Assembly (NCBI RefSeq): GCF_963855985.1
Contig: NC_087119.1
Span: 1,776,001 to 1,840,000 of the forward strand
Origin: Ostrinia nubilalis
Taxonomy: Eukaryota > Arthropoda > Insecta > Lepidoptera > Crambidae
Direction: 5' to 3'
DNA length: 64,000 nucleotides
This document shows positions 15,201-30,200 of this stretch, one piece after another (the stretch's first letter is position 1; each line of letters starts with the position of its first letter). Under the pieces are notes generated by a model. That model ran no database searches and had not been told where the DNA came from. It saw only the letters and a list, made by a program, of their open reading frames with translations. Made by a program: the position numbers and the translations under genes.

Positions 15201-18200
15201 CGCACCTGTAGGCCAGTCGTGCGCCGGGTTGAAGCGGCACAATCTCGTCGGAGCCTTCCTGGTCCAATAGCCGCACAGCTTTTATGGATCCATAGCGCCA
15301 CGCTTTTCAGGGCTGCTGCCGTCACCGCCGCCAGCTCGCGATTTGTGTAAATGCTGCCAGAAGACTGATCTAGCGACTTCATCGACGCGGAAACGCAGAG
15401 ATTAACTCCCAGGTGATGTGCTATGTCAGTAATCACCTGTAGGCCAGTCGTGCGCCGGGTTGCAGCGGCACAATCTCGTCGGAGCCCTCCTGGCCCAAGC
15501 GCAGCGCGGCCGCGCAGCTGTTGTGGATCCACAGCGCCACGCGGCCATCCAGGGCTGCTGCCGTCACCGCCGCCAGCTCCCGATTGTTAACTACGCTGTC
15601 TGTCTCCTCGTCTGACATCTCCGTGGAAGCAGACTCGCAGACGTACTGCAAAAGAAAGAATAACATCGAAAAATTGTTTATAAATGACTAGATTTTGCTC
15701 GCGGCTTTTTCCACAGCCGTAACACACGCACCACTACGAGGCTAGCACCGCCGTTCATTTAGTTAACATTACATTTGGGTGGCTAGCTGTAACATAAGTC
15801 GTGCCAAGGCATCATAGTGATTGTAGTATCCATACCGCGCCAGCCGTCTGGAATACACGACAAATATCTGCACATAGGCCGATGGGGCAGCAAGGTTCTG
15901 AAATGGAGGCCGCGTACCGGAAAATGCAGCGTGAGACTTCCACCCACAAGGTGGACAGACGACATCATAAAGGTAGCAGGGAAGCGCTGGACGCAGGCCG
16001 CTACCAATCGATCAACATGGAAAGCGTTGGGTGAGGCCTATGTTCAGCAGCGGACGGCCTATGGCTGAAATGATGATGATGATCTGCAAGAGTATGGCAA
16101 GTAGCGTAAGAGTATTTTGTTTTGTTCAATAGTGACTGAGTTTTTTGCGCTGCTTCTTCTCAGCACTGGCCCATTTATTGTCCCGAAGCAGTGGTAGGGT
16201 TAATATTGGGACGTGCAAAAGCGCTTTTTAAAAGCCTATTTGCAAAAATAAATAGTACCTGATCCATGGCAGTGCGCCAATCAGTGGCCAGCGAGTGTAG
16301 AGTTCTCAGCCGGGGCACGTGTAGTGACACATGCACGGCAGTGGCACAGCTTCGGAACCGCGCGCGCTCGAGCTGTCCCAGCGGAACCGATACGGCCCCT
16401 TGGAAGCGGAACTCGTCTACGAGTTGTTCCATCGTCCCGGTCGCACAATCTAGAATGTCGGACCTGTTAAAAAGATAAGGACTTTCTTGAGAAATCACGG
16501 AGCTTGAATTGATGACAGCTGTCATAAATTGAGTGACGTCTTCCTTTCATATCATTCTGTAATCAAGCGATAAAATGTATTAGCATCATTCGATTGCAAT
16601 ATCATCTGCATACGTAATGTATTCCCAAAATTCATTCAAAGTGCCTGATTTTCTAGCGTCTTCTGTAGGTTTAAAAGTTGCTCATATTATGTTCTGGTGA
16701 AAGGGCTAACTCTATGGTTATGTACTCTTTACTGCCCGCACTAACATCCTTTATAAATTGCAATTCCAAGAACGAATGATTTCGTAGCCGACTGCACGCA
16801 GCAGCAGCAAACGGCGTGTCGCCGCGACATATCACTTTCTATGTATTTTTATGAAATACTTTCAGGCGACGTGTCGCTTGCAACGAATGCTATTTCATAG
16901 AAATACTAAGAACAATAGTGTTGCGACAACATGTCGTCTCTACTGCTGGATGCAGTCGGCTACGAAATCATACTTTAAGTACGATAAAAAAGAAATAAAA
17001 TACTCACGAGATGCCGGCGGCCAATAGCGCGGTGTACCCGGCGGGCGAGCCGAAGTGCGCGTGCGCCGCCGCGTCGCGCGCCAGCAGCGTCAGCACGCGG
17101 TGGCCGCGCATCAGCGGCCGCGACACGTAGTAGCCCTCCAGCGACGTCACCTGGCTGCGGACACATCACGGTTCAGCCGTGGAACGGGTAGCAACAGCCC
17201 AGTAGCCTTATTCACGTATTATTATTATTATTGGTTTTGGGCCTTCATTTGCGCCAGCTCGACCAGGTTTGATCTATTGTGGCAGCCCTTGTCTTTAGAG
17301 TTCACTGCTTAGTCCCGTTGAGTCTATAAAGGACATTGTCAGAAACCGCCTAAAAAACCGCCCAAAAACATTAACCCATCATAATTATTTTCTATTTTTT
17401 TTAATACATTAAGCACCCTTTCATTCTAATGGACACTTAAGCATTGAAAAATTAAATAAATAAGTCTTTTAACGTTTATTCTATAATACTATTACAACTT
17501 CCGGACGTTTTGGTGCGTGGCATGGTCTAAAACCTATCAAGTTCCATAATTTTTGCCGATAAAATCTGTACGAGGCATTACCGTACTTTATTGCTGGGAG
17601 TCCATGTATAGTGATGTTCCTGCGGCCATCATAGACAATAAAATATCGATTTTGAAAATAAAATAAATCGATTAAACTGCTTTGAAGACTAGATTTGCGT
17701 TAAAAGCTAAAAAGATATTGACAGTTTGACACTATTACAAGAAGATATCTAAAGTGTCCAACTGGTCGAAGGTCGTAAATAAAATAAAAATAATTAGGAC
17801 CATAAACTGATATTCATGGTATCATAACTGTAAAAGTGTCAGAATCCGATGTTGAATCCAATGCCAGTTGAAGTGTGAGAAACATATATATTTTTTTTTT
17901 ATGTGACAGGAGGCAAATGAGCAGACGGATCACCTGATATCAACCTAGTATAGTTGCCAGTCTCTCATAATCTATGCCAATGAGGGTTTTCGCGATTGAA
18001 AAATCCGCCAGATGGCAATACGTAGACGTGAGGTCCAAATGCTGCATGATTGGTTATTTTTGACATGACATTGACAGATATCCACCAATCATGCAGCATT
18101 TGGACCTCGCGTCTACGTATTGCCATCTCGCGGATTTTTCAATCGCGAAAACCCTCATTCATAGCACATGTATAATAATAGACCAAATGAACTTTTATAG

Positions 18201-21200
18201 ATTGTGAAAGAGAAGATAAAGATTTTATTATTTTATTAAAATCTTGCCACGAGGTAGTTTTTCAGTAGAAACCAGGATTGGATAATCGCTACAGGCAAGT
18301 ATCAGAACATTTTATAAATATTTTTAATCGATTATATCCATGTGAATCGTTTTAATAAATTGTCATTTTACTTTTTCAATTAAAACTTTTTCAATCCCTA
18401 GTCTTGTCAAACTGTCATAATGTCAACAAATTATAAATGTCACGTCAGTTGACTCAATTTCAGTCTTCTGTGCGTTTATTGTATTTTTATTTCAATGAAA
18501 TAGTGCTAAAGGGTTAGTACTAAAACTGAAAGCCTTTTTTCAGAAAGAAAACCAATGTGGTGCCCTTATTATTCATGCTGTTTGAAAGTTACAAGTCAGT
18601 GATACAGAGTTGCCGACATTATAACTCCGTAGTGATACCATACCAAAGAAGAAGTTTTCCTAAACACTTGTGTTGTTTTTATATGTGATCGAATAAAAAG
18701 GATTAATTCTACTGCTCAAATGGAATAACTTATCCCAAGAGACCGAATATAAAAAAAACCTCTCCATAGAAATTATCACCATCACGAGGATGTGAATTTT
18801 TTTGAGAATTTGATATTGGTCCTGTAAGAAAAGTAGTTGTATTTCAGTAGTAGAATCAACCCTTCTTGTTTCATCAGCAAGAGTAACTATAAAAACGCCC
18901 TGTAGGTAGGTATTATTAAGCTGAAGAGTTTGTTTAGTGTCAAAGACTGTCACACAGTGTAACTTAAATAAATATTTATGTTAATATTTTTTCTATTTAT
19001 TTATTTTCCCAAAGCTTCACAGTGACAGCTGAAACAGCAATACTGTTAACAAAACAGTAAAACTAAACTTGGAACAAACTGTTACAAATATGAGGGGTTT
19101 AATATTTTACAAATTAAAATAAAACCGCATGTTGCTTTACTTTCTCGTATAGGTAATAAATGTAATTAATGGCTAGATTATTAATGTTACTTTGTTACCC
19201 TCAATAGTGAGGAAATCTTATAAAATGGTAACCCTGATTTTTATTGTCATTCAAGTGCTCTTTCTTCGCATAGGCTTCTGTGATTTGGCCAAGGGCCACA
19301 CACATTGCGATAACATTATGCGACATTGATTTGACAGCAGCGGAGTGAAGTCTTGCGACTATGCAAAATGATACCCTGTAATCGTAGCGCATACAGACAT
19401 AGACGGGGCGGGGCACATAGCTCGTAGAGCTGATGGCCGCTGGGGCAGGAAAGTTCTTGAGTGGCGACCACGAGCCGAAAGACTTAGCGTGGGCAGGCCT
19501 CCCACTAGGTGGACCGACGATCTGGTGAAGGTCGCGGGAGGTGCCTGTATGCGAGCGGTGCAGGATCGGTCTTCGTGGAAATCCTTGGGGGAGGCCTTTG
19601 TCCAGCAGTGGACGTCTTTTCGGCTGAAACGAACGAACGAACGATACGTATTACCACTATTTACCAGACATTACTATTTATTGCATACTCGCCGGATTAC
19701 ACGTAGGAGCACGCGCGTAACAGCTTCGGCCTTGCATTATTATAAGATCTTGTTCCGCCCTTTTACGAACTTCCTCCGTGAGGATATCCCCGCCGAATTC
19801 TATGATGAACCTATCAAAAGTCATATTCTGCAATGTCAACCCACCACAAGGTGGACCGACGACCTGATAAAGGTAGCGGGAAGGCGCTGGATGCAGGCCG
19901 CTACCAACCGTGCGATGTGGAAGTCATTGGGGGAGGCCTATGTTCAGTAGTGGACGTCCTGTGGCTGAAATGATGATGATGATGAAGAAATGAATGAAAA
20001 TGACAAATCTTCGAACGTGTATAATACCGTGCCAAACTATTGCCGTTTTTGTTGTAAAGATCATGCAGCGCTACTTGCGGATATTATTGGAAAGAAAACT
20101 ATGTGGGCTCTAGATCTGAAGCCGCTTTAACGAACACGAAGTGCTCATACAATGCGGCGTATTTTCTTCCAGTCTTTAGTCAGGACTTTAGTCGAATTAA
20201 AACCCCGGTTGAACGTGATATAGCCGCACTAGAATACGATGCTTTTTTGCATAATCGCAAGACTTCGTTCCGGTGTCGACCGAATGTTATCATGATGTAT
20301 GTGGCCCAGGGGTTACCGTAGCCGCTAAGGTTTGAAACTTCTTGCTTAAAATATTGTAGTCTTTGGCATAGACTACGATGGTAGTCATGGAGATAGGAGT
20401 TTGTTATCTCGTGTCAGATGTAAATGGTGAAAAGAAAACTCATGATTCGTGGTATTTTTATGTAATATGTAGGTATTTTATAAAAGTGGAACCCCGAGTG
20501 ATCTCCAAAACCCATTCTATTATTATATACGATTCGGCTTCGATATCTATAATACAATAGGAGTTTATTTCATGTGTCAGATGACAAGGGTGGAAACAAC
20601 CTACGATTCATGTTGTTTATTTACGTGCAATATGTGGGCATATTGTAAAAGTGGAATGCCGAGTTGTATTTCTAAAACTTGTTCTATTATTTTATACTAT
20701 TTGGCTGCGACTCGGCGTGACGACAATACAAAACATTTTTCGCGAATCGGTGTTCATACATTCACACAATACATTAGACGCCATGTTGTCATAAACGACA
20801 TATTATAAAATCGCTGTGATTTAATATTCTTAATCATTAATTTTATGGCAAGTGTCCATCAGGAATCATTGTTCTTACACACAGAATCGTATTATTTCGC
20901 TTTCGGGTAGTAATATGTCAAAATTGTTGGTTCTTTAGGCGAACAATGTATGGAGAACGAACATTGTCCTTTCCAGATTCTTTGGAGCGTGATATCTGCT
21001 ATCTCATCCGGGTGCATGATGTGTCGCCCGAGATGGATACTCTTATTCACGTAACAAAACTTCAACGACAAAATACGCTGAGTTGCGATTCTATCGAGTA
21101 ATCGTTCTATCAAAATGACCCTTGTGAGTACGGATTTAGAACTGTTTTTCAATGGGATGACTTCTGAAAGTCAGCGAGATCTTGACCATCTTGACTGTCA

Positions 21201-24200
21201 AAATACGTGAATTAGGCCACTGTTCATCTCCCCGAGCAGGCAACGAAAACAAAACACGTACGGCGTACCCGCCCTCGGGATAATCCACAAGGGATTCAAG
21301 AGCTAGTAGCGAGTGACGTACGCGCACGTATTCTTCATCAATTGTAAAAACATTATTCGCTATGGAAAGAAGCAAAAATACGCGTGTGGTGTGCTAGATG
21401 GCGACACAGTAACTTCTTGTAGCAGTCAGCCTTATCGTATTGGTACAGTACCGTTGGTACCGTTCACTGACGCATGTAAACGAAATGGTCCTTGACTTAC
21501 AGACAAGCTAGATCACATCATATTGTGGTATTATTTATTGTGTAAATCACACCACATAAATGTCGTCAACAATATGGTGTGAATGCCGCCGTTTCGTTGG
21601 AGTTCCTATGGCCACCTTCCAGTCCCATCATCAGACCAGCTCTATGGTATCATAATATTGTATTGTCATCTAATCTACACATAATTGCCAAGTTTCATGA
21701 TGATACAAGAATGCGTGTAATTCAGATTCTAAGATTCCATTACATAGTTACATACACGACGACCCAATAAAAGCGTGTTAAAAACATACGATTCCAAATA
21801 TCCGAAGACTGCACTTAATCTGGGTACATAAAATTATTTTAATTTTATAAAAACGGGAAATATTATTCAAAATTTTTTCATGCATACGAAATCGCGGGCA
21901 CAGCTAGTCAAAGATGCAAAGTTTATTTGAATATAAATAAAATAAAATCAAACCTAAAATCACAATTACATTTTGAGTTAATGTTATGCTGATGGCTAAA
22001 TTTACTATTTCCAATTATCTTTATCCAAATGACGTCTAAAATGTTAATTATTTCCCTACTTTGTATCTTTTCTATACGATTGTGGACAAAACTGGATAAA
22101 CTGGACAAAGATATAATAAGTAATAATAACAAACAAGACAATTTCTTAGTCCTACTACAATCTGCGTATTGTAGGACTTTCAAAAATTCTATGATACAGA
22201 AATTCTAACTACGGTTCTCCAGAAACTCCAGATAGCCCGCTGGGTAACCTGAAAACCTGAAAAAGATTAATAGCTAAAGACGACAAAGCAATACTTAAGG
22301 AACTGAAAAAAAATTTTGATATCGCGGTCTACAAATCAACCTACAGAACAGACAGCGCCATCTATTGGCAAGGGTAGCTTGGTGGCACCAGTGAAACTTG
22401 TCGGAAACTACGTCACATCGGACGCCAGCGCTCCCTGTCGGCGCTCCACAGTTTTGACGTAGTAGTCGACGGAACGCGGAGCTAAGTTTTGTGGCAGCTC
22501 AAACAGTCAACACATGCACGGTAATACTATCTATACAGTATTCCAACTCGGCCATATTTTTGAAATAAATGTCAACAGCCCCGCGGTACGTCACGGTATG
22601 ACAACATGCGATAGGGCTGCTCACCTACAGTACCCATTCTAATTACATCTGTCTACTTAGAATTTCTATCTAGTTTTGTGATTGTATTTTTTTTTATTTA
22701 GACGAACAAAATACTTGGTGAATGGAATAGGATAAAAATGCGTGTTGTTTTGTGATTAGTAGATTTAATTAAAAAAAAAATATACTAAAATAATTTTGAA
22801 TCTACTAATCATAATGAGTACTTAATGACCCGTTACTTTAATTTCAGGCGGGCGAAATCGTTGGCAAAAGCTGGTTTTATACAATATATAATTTTCATTT
22901 CAAATCAAACTGACCGAAAATGACCATTTCTGACAGTTAATGACTAGTTTTTGACAAATTTGACCGTAAATGACGGTCAGTCAAATTCAATCACCTTAGT
23001 AATTTTCAACACTAGGCCATCGACGTCCGTTCGGCACATTCGCGACACCCCTAATTTTTTCATCTCGATCGCGTCCCGAGATTTGAAATTTGAAGGAAAG
23101 CTCGCGTTTCATCGGTTTATATGAAGTTACAATGATATTATTACCGTGACACATGTCTATAAAACTTGCGCGTCCTATAATAATTTGCGATTGGAATTAC
23201 ACTTTGCATAAATGTATGTAGACTTATATTTCAACGAAAACTACCTCACGTGCGTCCACTTGATAGTTAATTATAGCCGAAGATATAACGACCCTCAGTT
23301 ACCCTCATCATCATATTTTTCATCAGCCCACAAGGGGGCGTTATCGCCCACTTTGGGAAAGACTGCTTTAGAAGATGTTTCCACGCGGAGATGAACAGGC
23401 CTGGCACAGCTAGTTACCTGGAGAGGAAGGGCAGCGAGTTGTGCGCGTGCAGCTCGAGCGTGGCCAGACGCGCGGCCACGCGCAGGCGCGGCAGAGCGCG
23501 CGGCGCGAAGTAAGAGTCCACGCGCACGGCGCACGACAGCTGCTCGGCGGACACCGGCACGCGACCCACTGGATACTCCATCTCTGGTTGGTAGTCTGAC
23601 AGCTGAAACGAGAACATTTATTTATTTATTTTCGTTCGTTCGTTTCAGCCAAATGACGTCCACTGCTGGACAAAGGCCTCCTCCAAGGTTTTCCACAATG
23701 CACGGTCCTGCGCTGCCCGCATCCAGGCTCTTCCCGCGACCTTTACGAGATCGTCGGTCCACCTAGTAGGAGGCCTGCCCACGCTACGTCTTCCAGCCCG
23801 TGGTCGCCACTCGAGAACTTTTCTGCCCCAACGGCCATCGTCTCTACGAGCTATGTGCCCCGCCCACTGCCACTTGGTTTTAGCAATTCTGCGAGCTATG
23901 TCGGTCACTTTGGTTCTCCTGCGGATCTCCTCATTTCTGATTCGATCACGCAGGGAAACTCCAAGCATGGCCCGCTCCATATCCCGCTTATTTATTTTAT
24001 GGAAAACAAATGTCATTTGTTCCCCAGTCGATGAACCTGATGTCGTGCCCTGAGTGCCCAAGCACCTGCACTCAGGAGGATTTGATGAGTGCTGCTAACA
24101 ACGCCACTCTTGTGGCGGAGTTTTGGGCTGACACTGTGTAGGTTTATTGTCGACACGAAAAGAAGAAGATGGAAAACAAACAGCATATAATGTTATAATT

Positions 24201-27200
24201 TTATTAATAGATGAGGCGGTTAAGATCAAAAATGCCTTACATTTGGGCTGAATAACTTGCAAAGATAATAAATCCTACTAATATTATAAAAGCGAAAGTA
24301 TGCGTGGATGTCTGGATGTTTTTTACTCTTTCACGCAAAAACTACTGAACGGATTTTGATTAACTTAACAGTATTATTGTTTATAATCCGGAATAACATA
24401 TAGGATACAATTTGTGACAAACTAAATTTCACACGGGTGAAGCCGCGGGCAAAAGCTAGTAATTCATAAAATTAAATAATAAAGCTGTGGCCTTTTAATT
24501 TTGGCAGGAATGTACGTCTATGGAGCCACTACACTTATTATAAACCTTACAGATTCGAGACATAGGAAAGTTGGCTCCTATACCAGTTTTTTGAAAGGGG
24601 CGAGAAAGAGATTTGAGAAGTTTTTGTACAAGAAAACGAGAAGTTTGGTAATTCTTCAGGTTACATCGGTTACTACTTCTCTTATAGATTATCTCATTTC
24701 TGATTCCATCACTGGCGAGTACACTTGAAGGTAAAAACAAATGTAATTTTATATATTGTACTCACCAAAGGGTCTTTTTTGGGCATGTATTTGTATATGT
24801 TGAACTCAAAGGGCCGGTTCACGGGTTCGTTCTCGACGCAAGCTCGAAACCGCCACATTTGCGCGAACACAGTGTCTGTAAAAACAAATGAATAGTGATA
24901 AAGTTTTGCATTCAAAAGTGGTTTTGATTAATGCACTTTTGCCTGGAAAAATCAGTCAAAAGCGATATTGACCAAGGGCACTTTTGACTGATTTTTGCAG
25001 TCAAGTGGTTTTGACCGATTATGAGTTTTGACTGTAACATTTGATATTTACGTGTAAATGTTCATGTTCTTGTTGTAGCTAGTCAAAAAGTTTTTGTTTG
25101 TTGTCGTACCGACCTGGCGCGCTGGTGCACAGCTGGATCTCCCGCGGGCCCACCAGCGGCAGACGGAAGTACGTGTGCGCGTGCCAGCACTGCAGCATCG
25201 GACTGTACAGCTCCAGTACGCACTCCACCTCGCTCTCCTGTTGTTGTACCGACCTGGCGCGCTGATGCACAGCTGGATCTCCCGCGGGCCCACCAGCGGC
25301 AGACGGAAGTACGTGTGCGCGTGCCAGCACTGCAGCATCGGACTGTACAGCTCCAGTACGCACTCCACCTCGCTCTCCTGTTGTTGTACCGACCTGGCGC
25401 GCTGATGCACAGCTGGATCTCCCGCGGGCCCACCAGCGGCAGACGGAAGTACGTGTGCGCGTGCCAGCACTGCAGCATCGGACTGTACAGCTCCAGTACG
25501 CACTCCACCTCGCTCTCCTGTTGTTGTACCGACCTGGCGCGCTGATGCACAGCTGGATCTCCCGCGGGCCCACCAGCGGCAGACGGAAGTACGTGTGCGC
25601 GTGCCAGCACTGCAGCATCGGACTGTACAGCTCCAGTACGCACTCCACCTCGCTCTCCTGTTGTTGTACCGACCTGGCGCGCTGATGCACAGCTGGATCT
25701 CCCGCGGGCCCACCAGCGGCAGACGGAAGTACGTGTGCGCGTGCCAGCACTGCAGCATCGGACTGTACAGCTCCAGTACGCACTCCACCTCGCTCTCCTG
25801 TTGTTGTACCGACCTGGCGCGCTGATGCACAGCTGGATCTCCCGCGGGCCCACCAGCGGCAGACGGAAGTACGTGTGCGCGTGCCAGCACTGCAGCATCG
25901 GACTGTACAGCTCCAGTACGCACTCCACCTCGCTCTCCTGTTGTTGTACCGACCTGGCGCGCTGATGCACAGCTGGATCTCCCGCGGGCCCACCAGCGGC
26001 AGACGGAAGTACGTGTGCGCGTGCCAGCACTGCAGCATCGGACTGTACAGCTCCAGTACGCACTCCACCTCGCTCTCCTGTTGTTGTACCGACCTGGCGC
26101 GCTGATGCACAGCTGGATCTCCCGCGGGCCCACCAGCGGCAGACGGAAGTACGTGTGCGCGTGCCAGCACTGCAGCATCGGACTGTACAGCTCCAGTACG
26201 CACTCCACCTCGCTCTCCTGTTGTTGTACCGACCTGGCGCGCTGATGCACAGCTGGATCTCCCGCGGGCCCACCAGCGGCAGACGGAAGTACGTGTGCGC
26301 GTGCCAGCACTGCAGCATCGGACTGTACAGCTCCAGTACGCACTCCACCTCGCTCTCCTGTTGTTGTACCGACCTGGCGCGCTGATGCACAGCTGGATCT
26401 CCCGCGGGCCCACCAGCGGCAGACGGAAGTACGTGTGCGCGTGCCAGCACTGCAGCATCGGACTGTACAGCTCCAGTACGCACTCCACCTCGCTCTCCTG
26501 TTGTTGTACCGACCTGGCGCGCTGATGCACAGCTGGATCTCCCGCGGGCCCACCAGCGGCAGACGGAAGTACGTGTGCGCGTGCCAGCACTGCAGCATCG
26601 GACTGTACAGCTCCAGTACGCACTCCACCTCGCTGTCCTGTTGTCGTACCGACCTGGCGCGCTGATGCACAGCTGGATCTCCCGCGGGCCCACCAGCGGC
26701 AGACGGAAGTACGTGTGCGCGTGCCAGCACTGCAGCATCGGACTGTACAGCTCCAGTACGCACTCCACCTCGCTCTCCTGTTGTTGTACCGACCTGGCGC
26801 GCTGATGCACAGCTGGATCTCCCGCGGGCCCACCAGCGGCAGACGGAAGTACGTGTGCGCGTGCCAGCACTGCAGCATCGGACTGTACAGCTCCAGTACG
26901 CACTCCACCTCGCTCTCCTGTTGTTGTACCGACCTGGCGCGCTGATGCACAGCTGGATCTCCCGCGGGCCCACCAGCGGCAGACGGAAGTACGTGTGCGC
27001 GTGCCAGCACTGCAGCATCGGACTGTACAGCTCCAGTACGCACTCCACCTCGCTGTCCTGTTGTCGTACCGACCTGGCGCGCTGATGCACAGCTGGATCT
27101 CCCGCGGGCCCACCAGCGGCAGACGGAAGTACGTGTGCGCGTGCCAGCACTGCAGCATCGGACTGTACAGCTCCAGTACGCACTCCACCTCGCTCTCCTG

Positions 27201-30200
27201 TTGTTGTACCGACCTGGCGCGCTGATGCACAGCTGGATCTCCCGCGGGCCCACCAGCGGCAGACGGAAGTACGTGTGCGCGTGCCAGCACTGCAGCATCG
27301 GACTGTACAGCTCCAGTACGCACTCCACCTCGCTCTCCTGTTGTTGTACCGACCTGGCGCGCTGATGCACAGCTGGATCTCCCGCGGGCCCACCAGCGGC
27401 AGACGGAAGTACGTGTGCGCGTGCCAGCACTGCAGCATCGGACTGTACAGCTCCAGTACGCACTCCACCTCGCTCTCCTGTTGTTGTACCGACCTGGCGC
27501 GCTGATGCACAGCTGGATCTCCCGCGGGCCCACCAGCGGCAGACGGAAGTACGTGTGCGCGTGCCAGCACTGCAGCATCGGACTGTACAGCTCCAGTACG
27601 CACTCCACCTCGCTCTCCTGTTGTTGTACCGACCTGGCGCGCTGATGCACAGCTGGATCTCCCGCGGGCCCACCAGCGGCAGACGGAAGTACGTGTGCGC
27701 GTGCCAGCACTGCAGCATCGGACTGTACAGCTCCAGTACGCACTCCACCTCGCTGTCCTGTTGTCGTACCGACCTGGCGCGCTGATGCACAGCTGGATCT
27801 CCCGCGGGCCCACCAGCGGCAGACGGAAGTACGTGTGCGCGTGCCAGCACTGCAGCATCGGACTGTACAGCTCCAGTACGCACTCCACCTCGCTGTCCTG
27901 TTGTCGTACCGACCTGGCGCGCTGATGCACAGCTGGATCTCCCGCGGGCCCACCAGCGGCAGACGGAAGTACGTGTGCGCGTGCCAGCACTGCAGCATCG
28001 GACTGTACAGCTCCAGTACGCACTCCACCTCGCTCTCCTGTTGTTGTACCGACCTGGCGCGCTGATGCACAGCTGGATCTCCCGCGGGCCCACCAGCGGC
28101 AGACGGAAGTACGTGTGCGCGTGCCAGCACTGCAGCATCGGACTGTACAGCTCCAGTACGCACTCCACCTCGCTGTCCTGTTGTCGTACCGACCTGGCGC
28201 GCTGATGCACAGCTGGATCTCCCGCGGGCCCACCAGCGGCAGACGGAAGTACGTGTGCGCGTGCCAGCACTGCAGCATCGGACTGTACAGCTCCAGTACG
28301 CACTCCACCTCGCTCTCCTGTTGTTGTACCGACCTGGCGCGCTGATGCACAGCTGGATCTCCCGCGGGCCCACCAGCGGCAGACGGAAGTACGTGTGCGC
28401 GTGCCAGCACTGCAGCATCGGACTGTACAGCTCCAGTACGCACTCCACCTCGCTGTCCTGTTGTTGTACCGACCTGGCGCGCTGATGCACAGCTGGATCT
28501 CCCGCGGGCCCACCAGCGGCAGACGGAAGTACGTGTGCGCGTGCCAGCACTGCAGCATCGGACTGTACAGCTCCAGTACGCACTCCACCTCGCTCTCCTG
28601 TTGTTGTACCGACCTGGCGCGCTGATGCACAGCTGGATCTCCCGCGGGCCCACCAGCGGCAGACGGAAGTACGTGTGCGCGTGCCAGCACTGCAGCATCG
28701 GACTGTACAGCTCCAGTACGCACTCCACCTCGCTCTCCTGTTGTTGTACCGACCTGGCGCGCTGATGCACAGCTGGATCTCCCGCGGGCCCACCAGCGGC
28801 AGACGGAAGTACGTGTGCGCGTGCCAGCACTGCAGCATCGGACTGTACAGCTCCAGTACGCACTCCACCTCGCTCTCCTGTTGTTGTACCGACCTGGCGC
28901 GCTGATGCACAGCTGGATCTCCCGCGGGCCCACCAGCGGCAGACGGAAGTACGTGTGCGCGTGCCAGCACTGCAGCATCGGACTGTACAGCTCCAGTACG
29001 CACTCCACCTCGCTCTCCTGTTGTTGTACCGACCTGGCGCGCTGATGCACAGCTGGATCTCCCGCGGGCCCACCAGCGGCAGACGGAAGTACGTGTGCGC
29101 GTGCCAGCACTGCAGCATCGGACTGTACAGCTCCAGTACGCACTCCACCTCGCTCTCCTGTTGTTGTACCGACCTGGCGCGCTGATGCACAGCTGGATCT
29201 CCCGCGGGCCCACCAGCGGCAGACGGAAGTACGTGTGCGCGTGCCAGCACTGCAGCATCGGACTGTACAGCTCCAGTACGCACTCCACCTCGCTCTCCTG
29301 TTGTTGTACCGACCTGGCGCGCTGATGCACAGCTGGATCTCCCGCGGGCCCACCAGCGGCAGACGGAAGTACGTGTGCGCGTGCCAGCACTGCAGCATCG
29401 GACTGTACAGCTCCAGTACGCACTCCACCTCGCTCTCCTGTTGTTGTACCGACCTGGCGCGCTGATGCACAGCTGGATCTCCCGCGGGCCCACCAGCGGC
29501 AGACGGAAGTACGTGTGCGCGTGCCAGCACTGCAGCATCGGACTGTACAGCTCCAGTACGCACTCCACCTCGCTCTCCTGTTGTTGTACCGACCTGGCGC
29601 GCTGATGCACAGCTGGATCTCCCGCGGGCCCACCAGCGGCAGACGGAAGTACGTGTGCGCGTGCCAGCACTGCAGCATCGGACTGTACAGCTCCAGTACG
29701 CACTCCACCTCGCTCTCCTGTTGTTGTACCGACCTGGCGCGCTGATGCACAGCTGGATCTCCCGCGGGCCCACCAGCGGCAGACGGAAGTACGTGTGCGC
29801 GTGCCAGCACTGCAGCATCGGACTGTACAGCTCCAGTACGCACTCCACCTCGCTCTCCTGTTGTTGTACCGACCTGGCGCGCTGATGCACAGCTGGATCT
29901 CCCGCGGGCCCACCAGCGGCAGACGGAAGTACGTGTGCGCGTGCCAGCACTGCAGCATCGGACTGTACAGCTCCAGTACGCACTCCACCTCGCTCTCCTG
30001 TTGTTGTACCGACCTGGCGCGCTGATGCACAGCTGGATCTCCCGCGGGCCCACCAGCGGCAGACGGAAGTACGTGTGCGCGTGCCAGCACTGCAGCATCG
30101 GACTGTACAGCTCCAGTACGCACTCCACCTCGCTCTCCTGTTGTTGTACCGACCTGGCGCGCTGATGCACAGCTGGATCTCCCGCGGGCCCACCAGCGGC

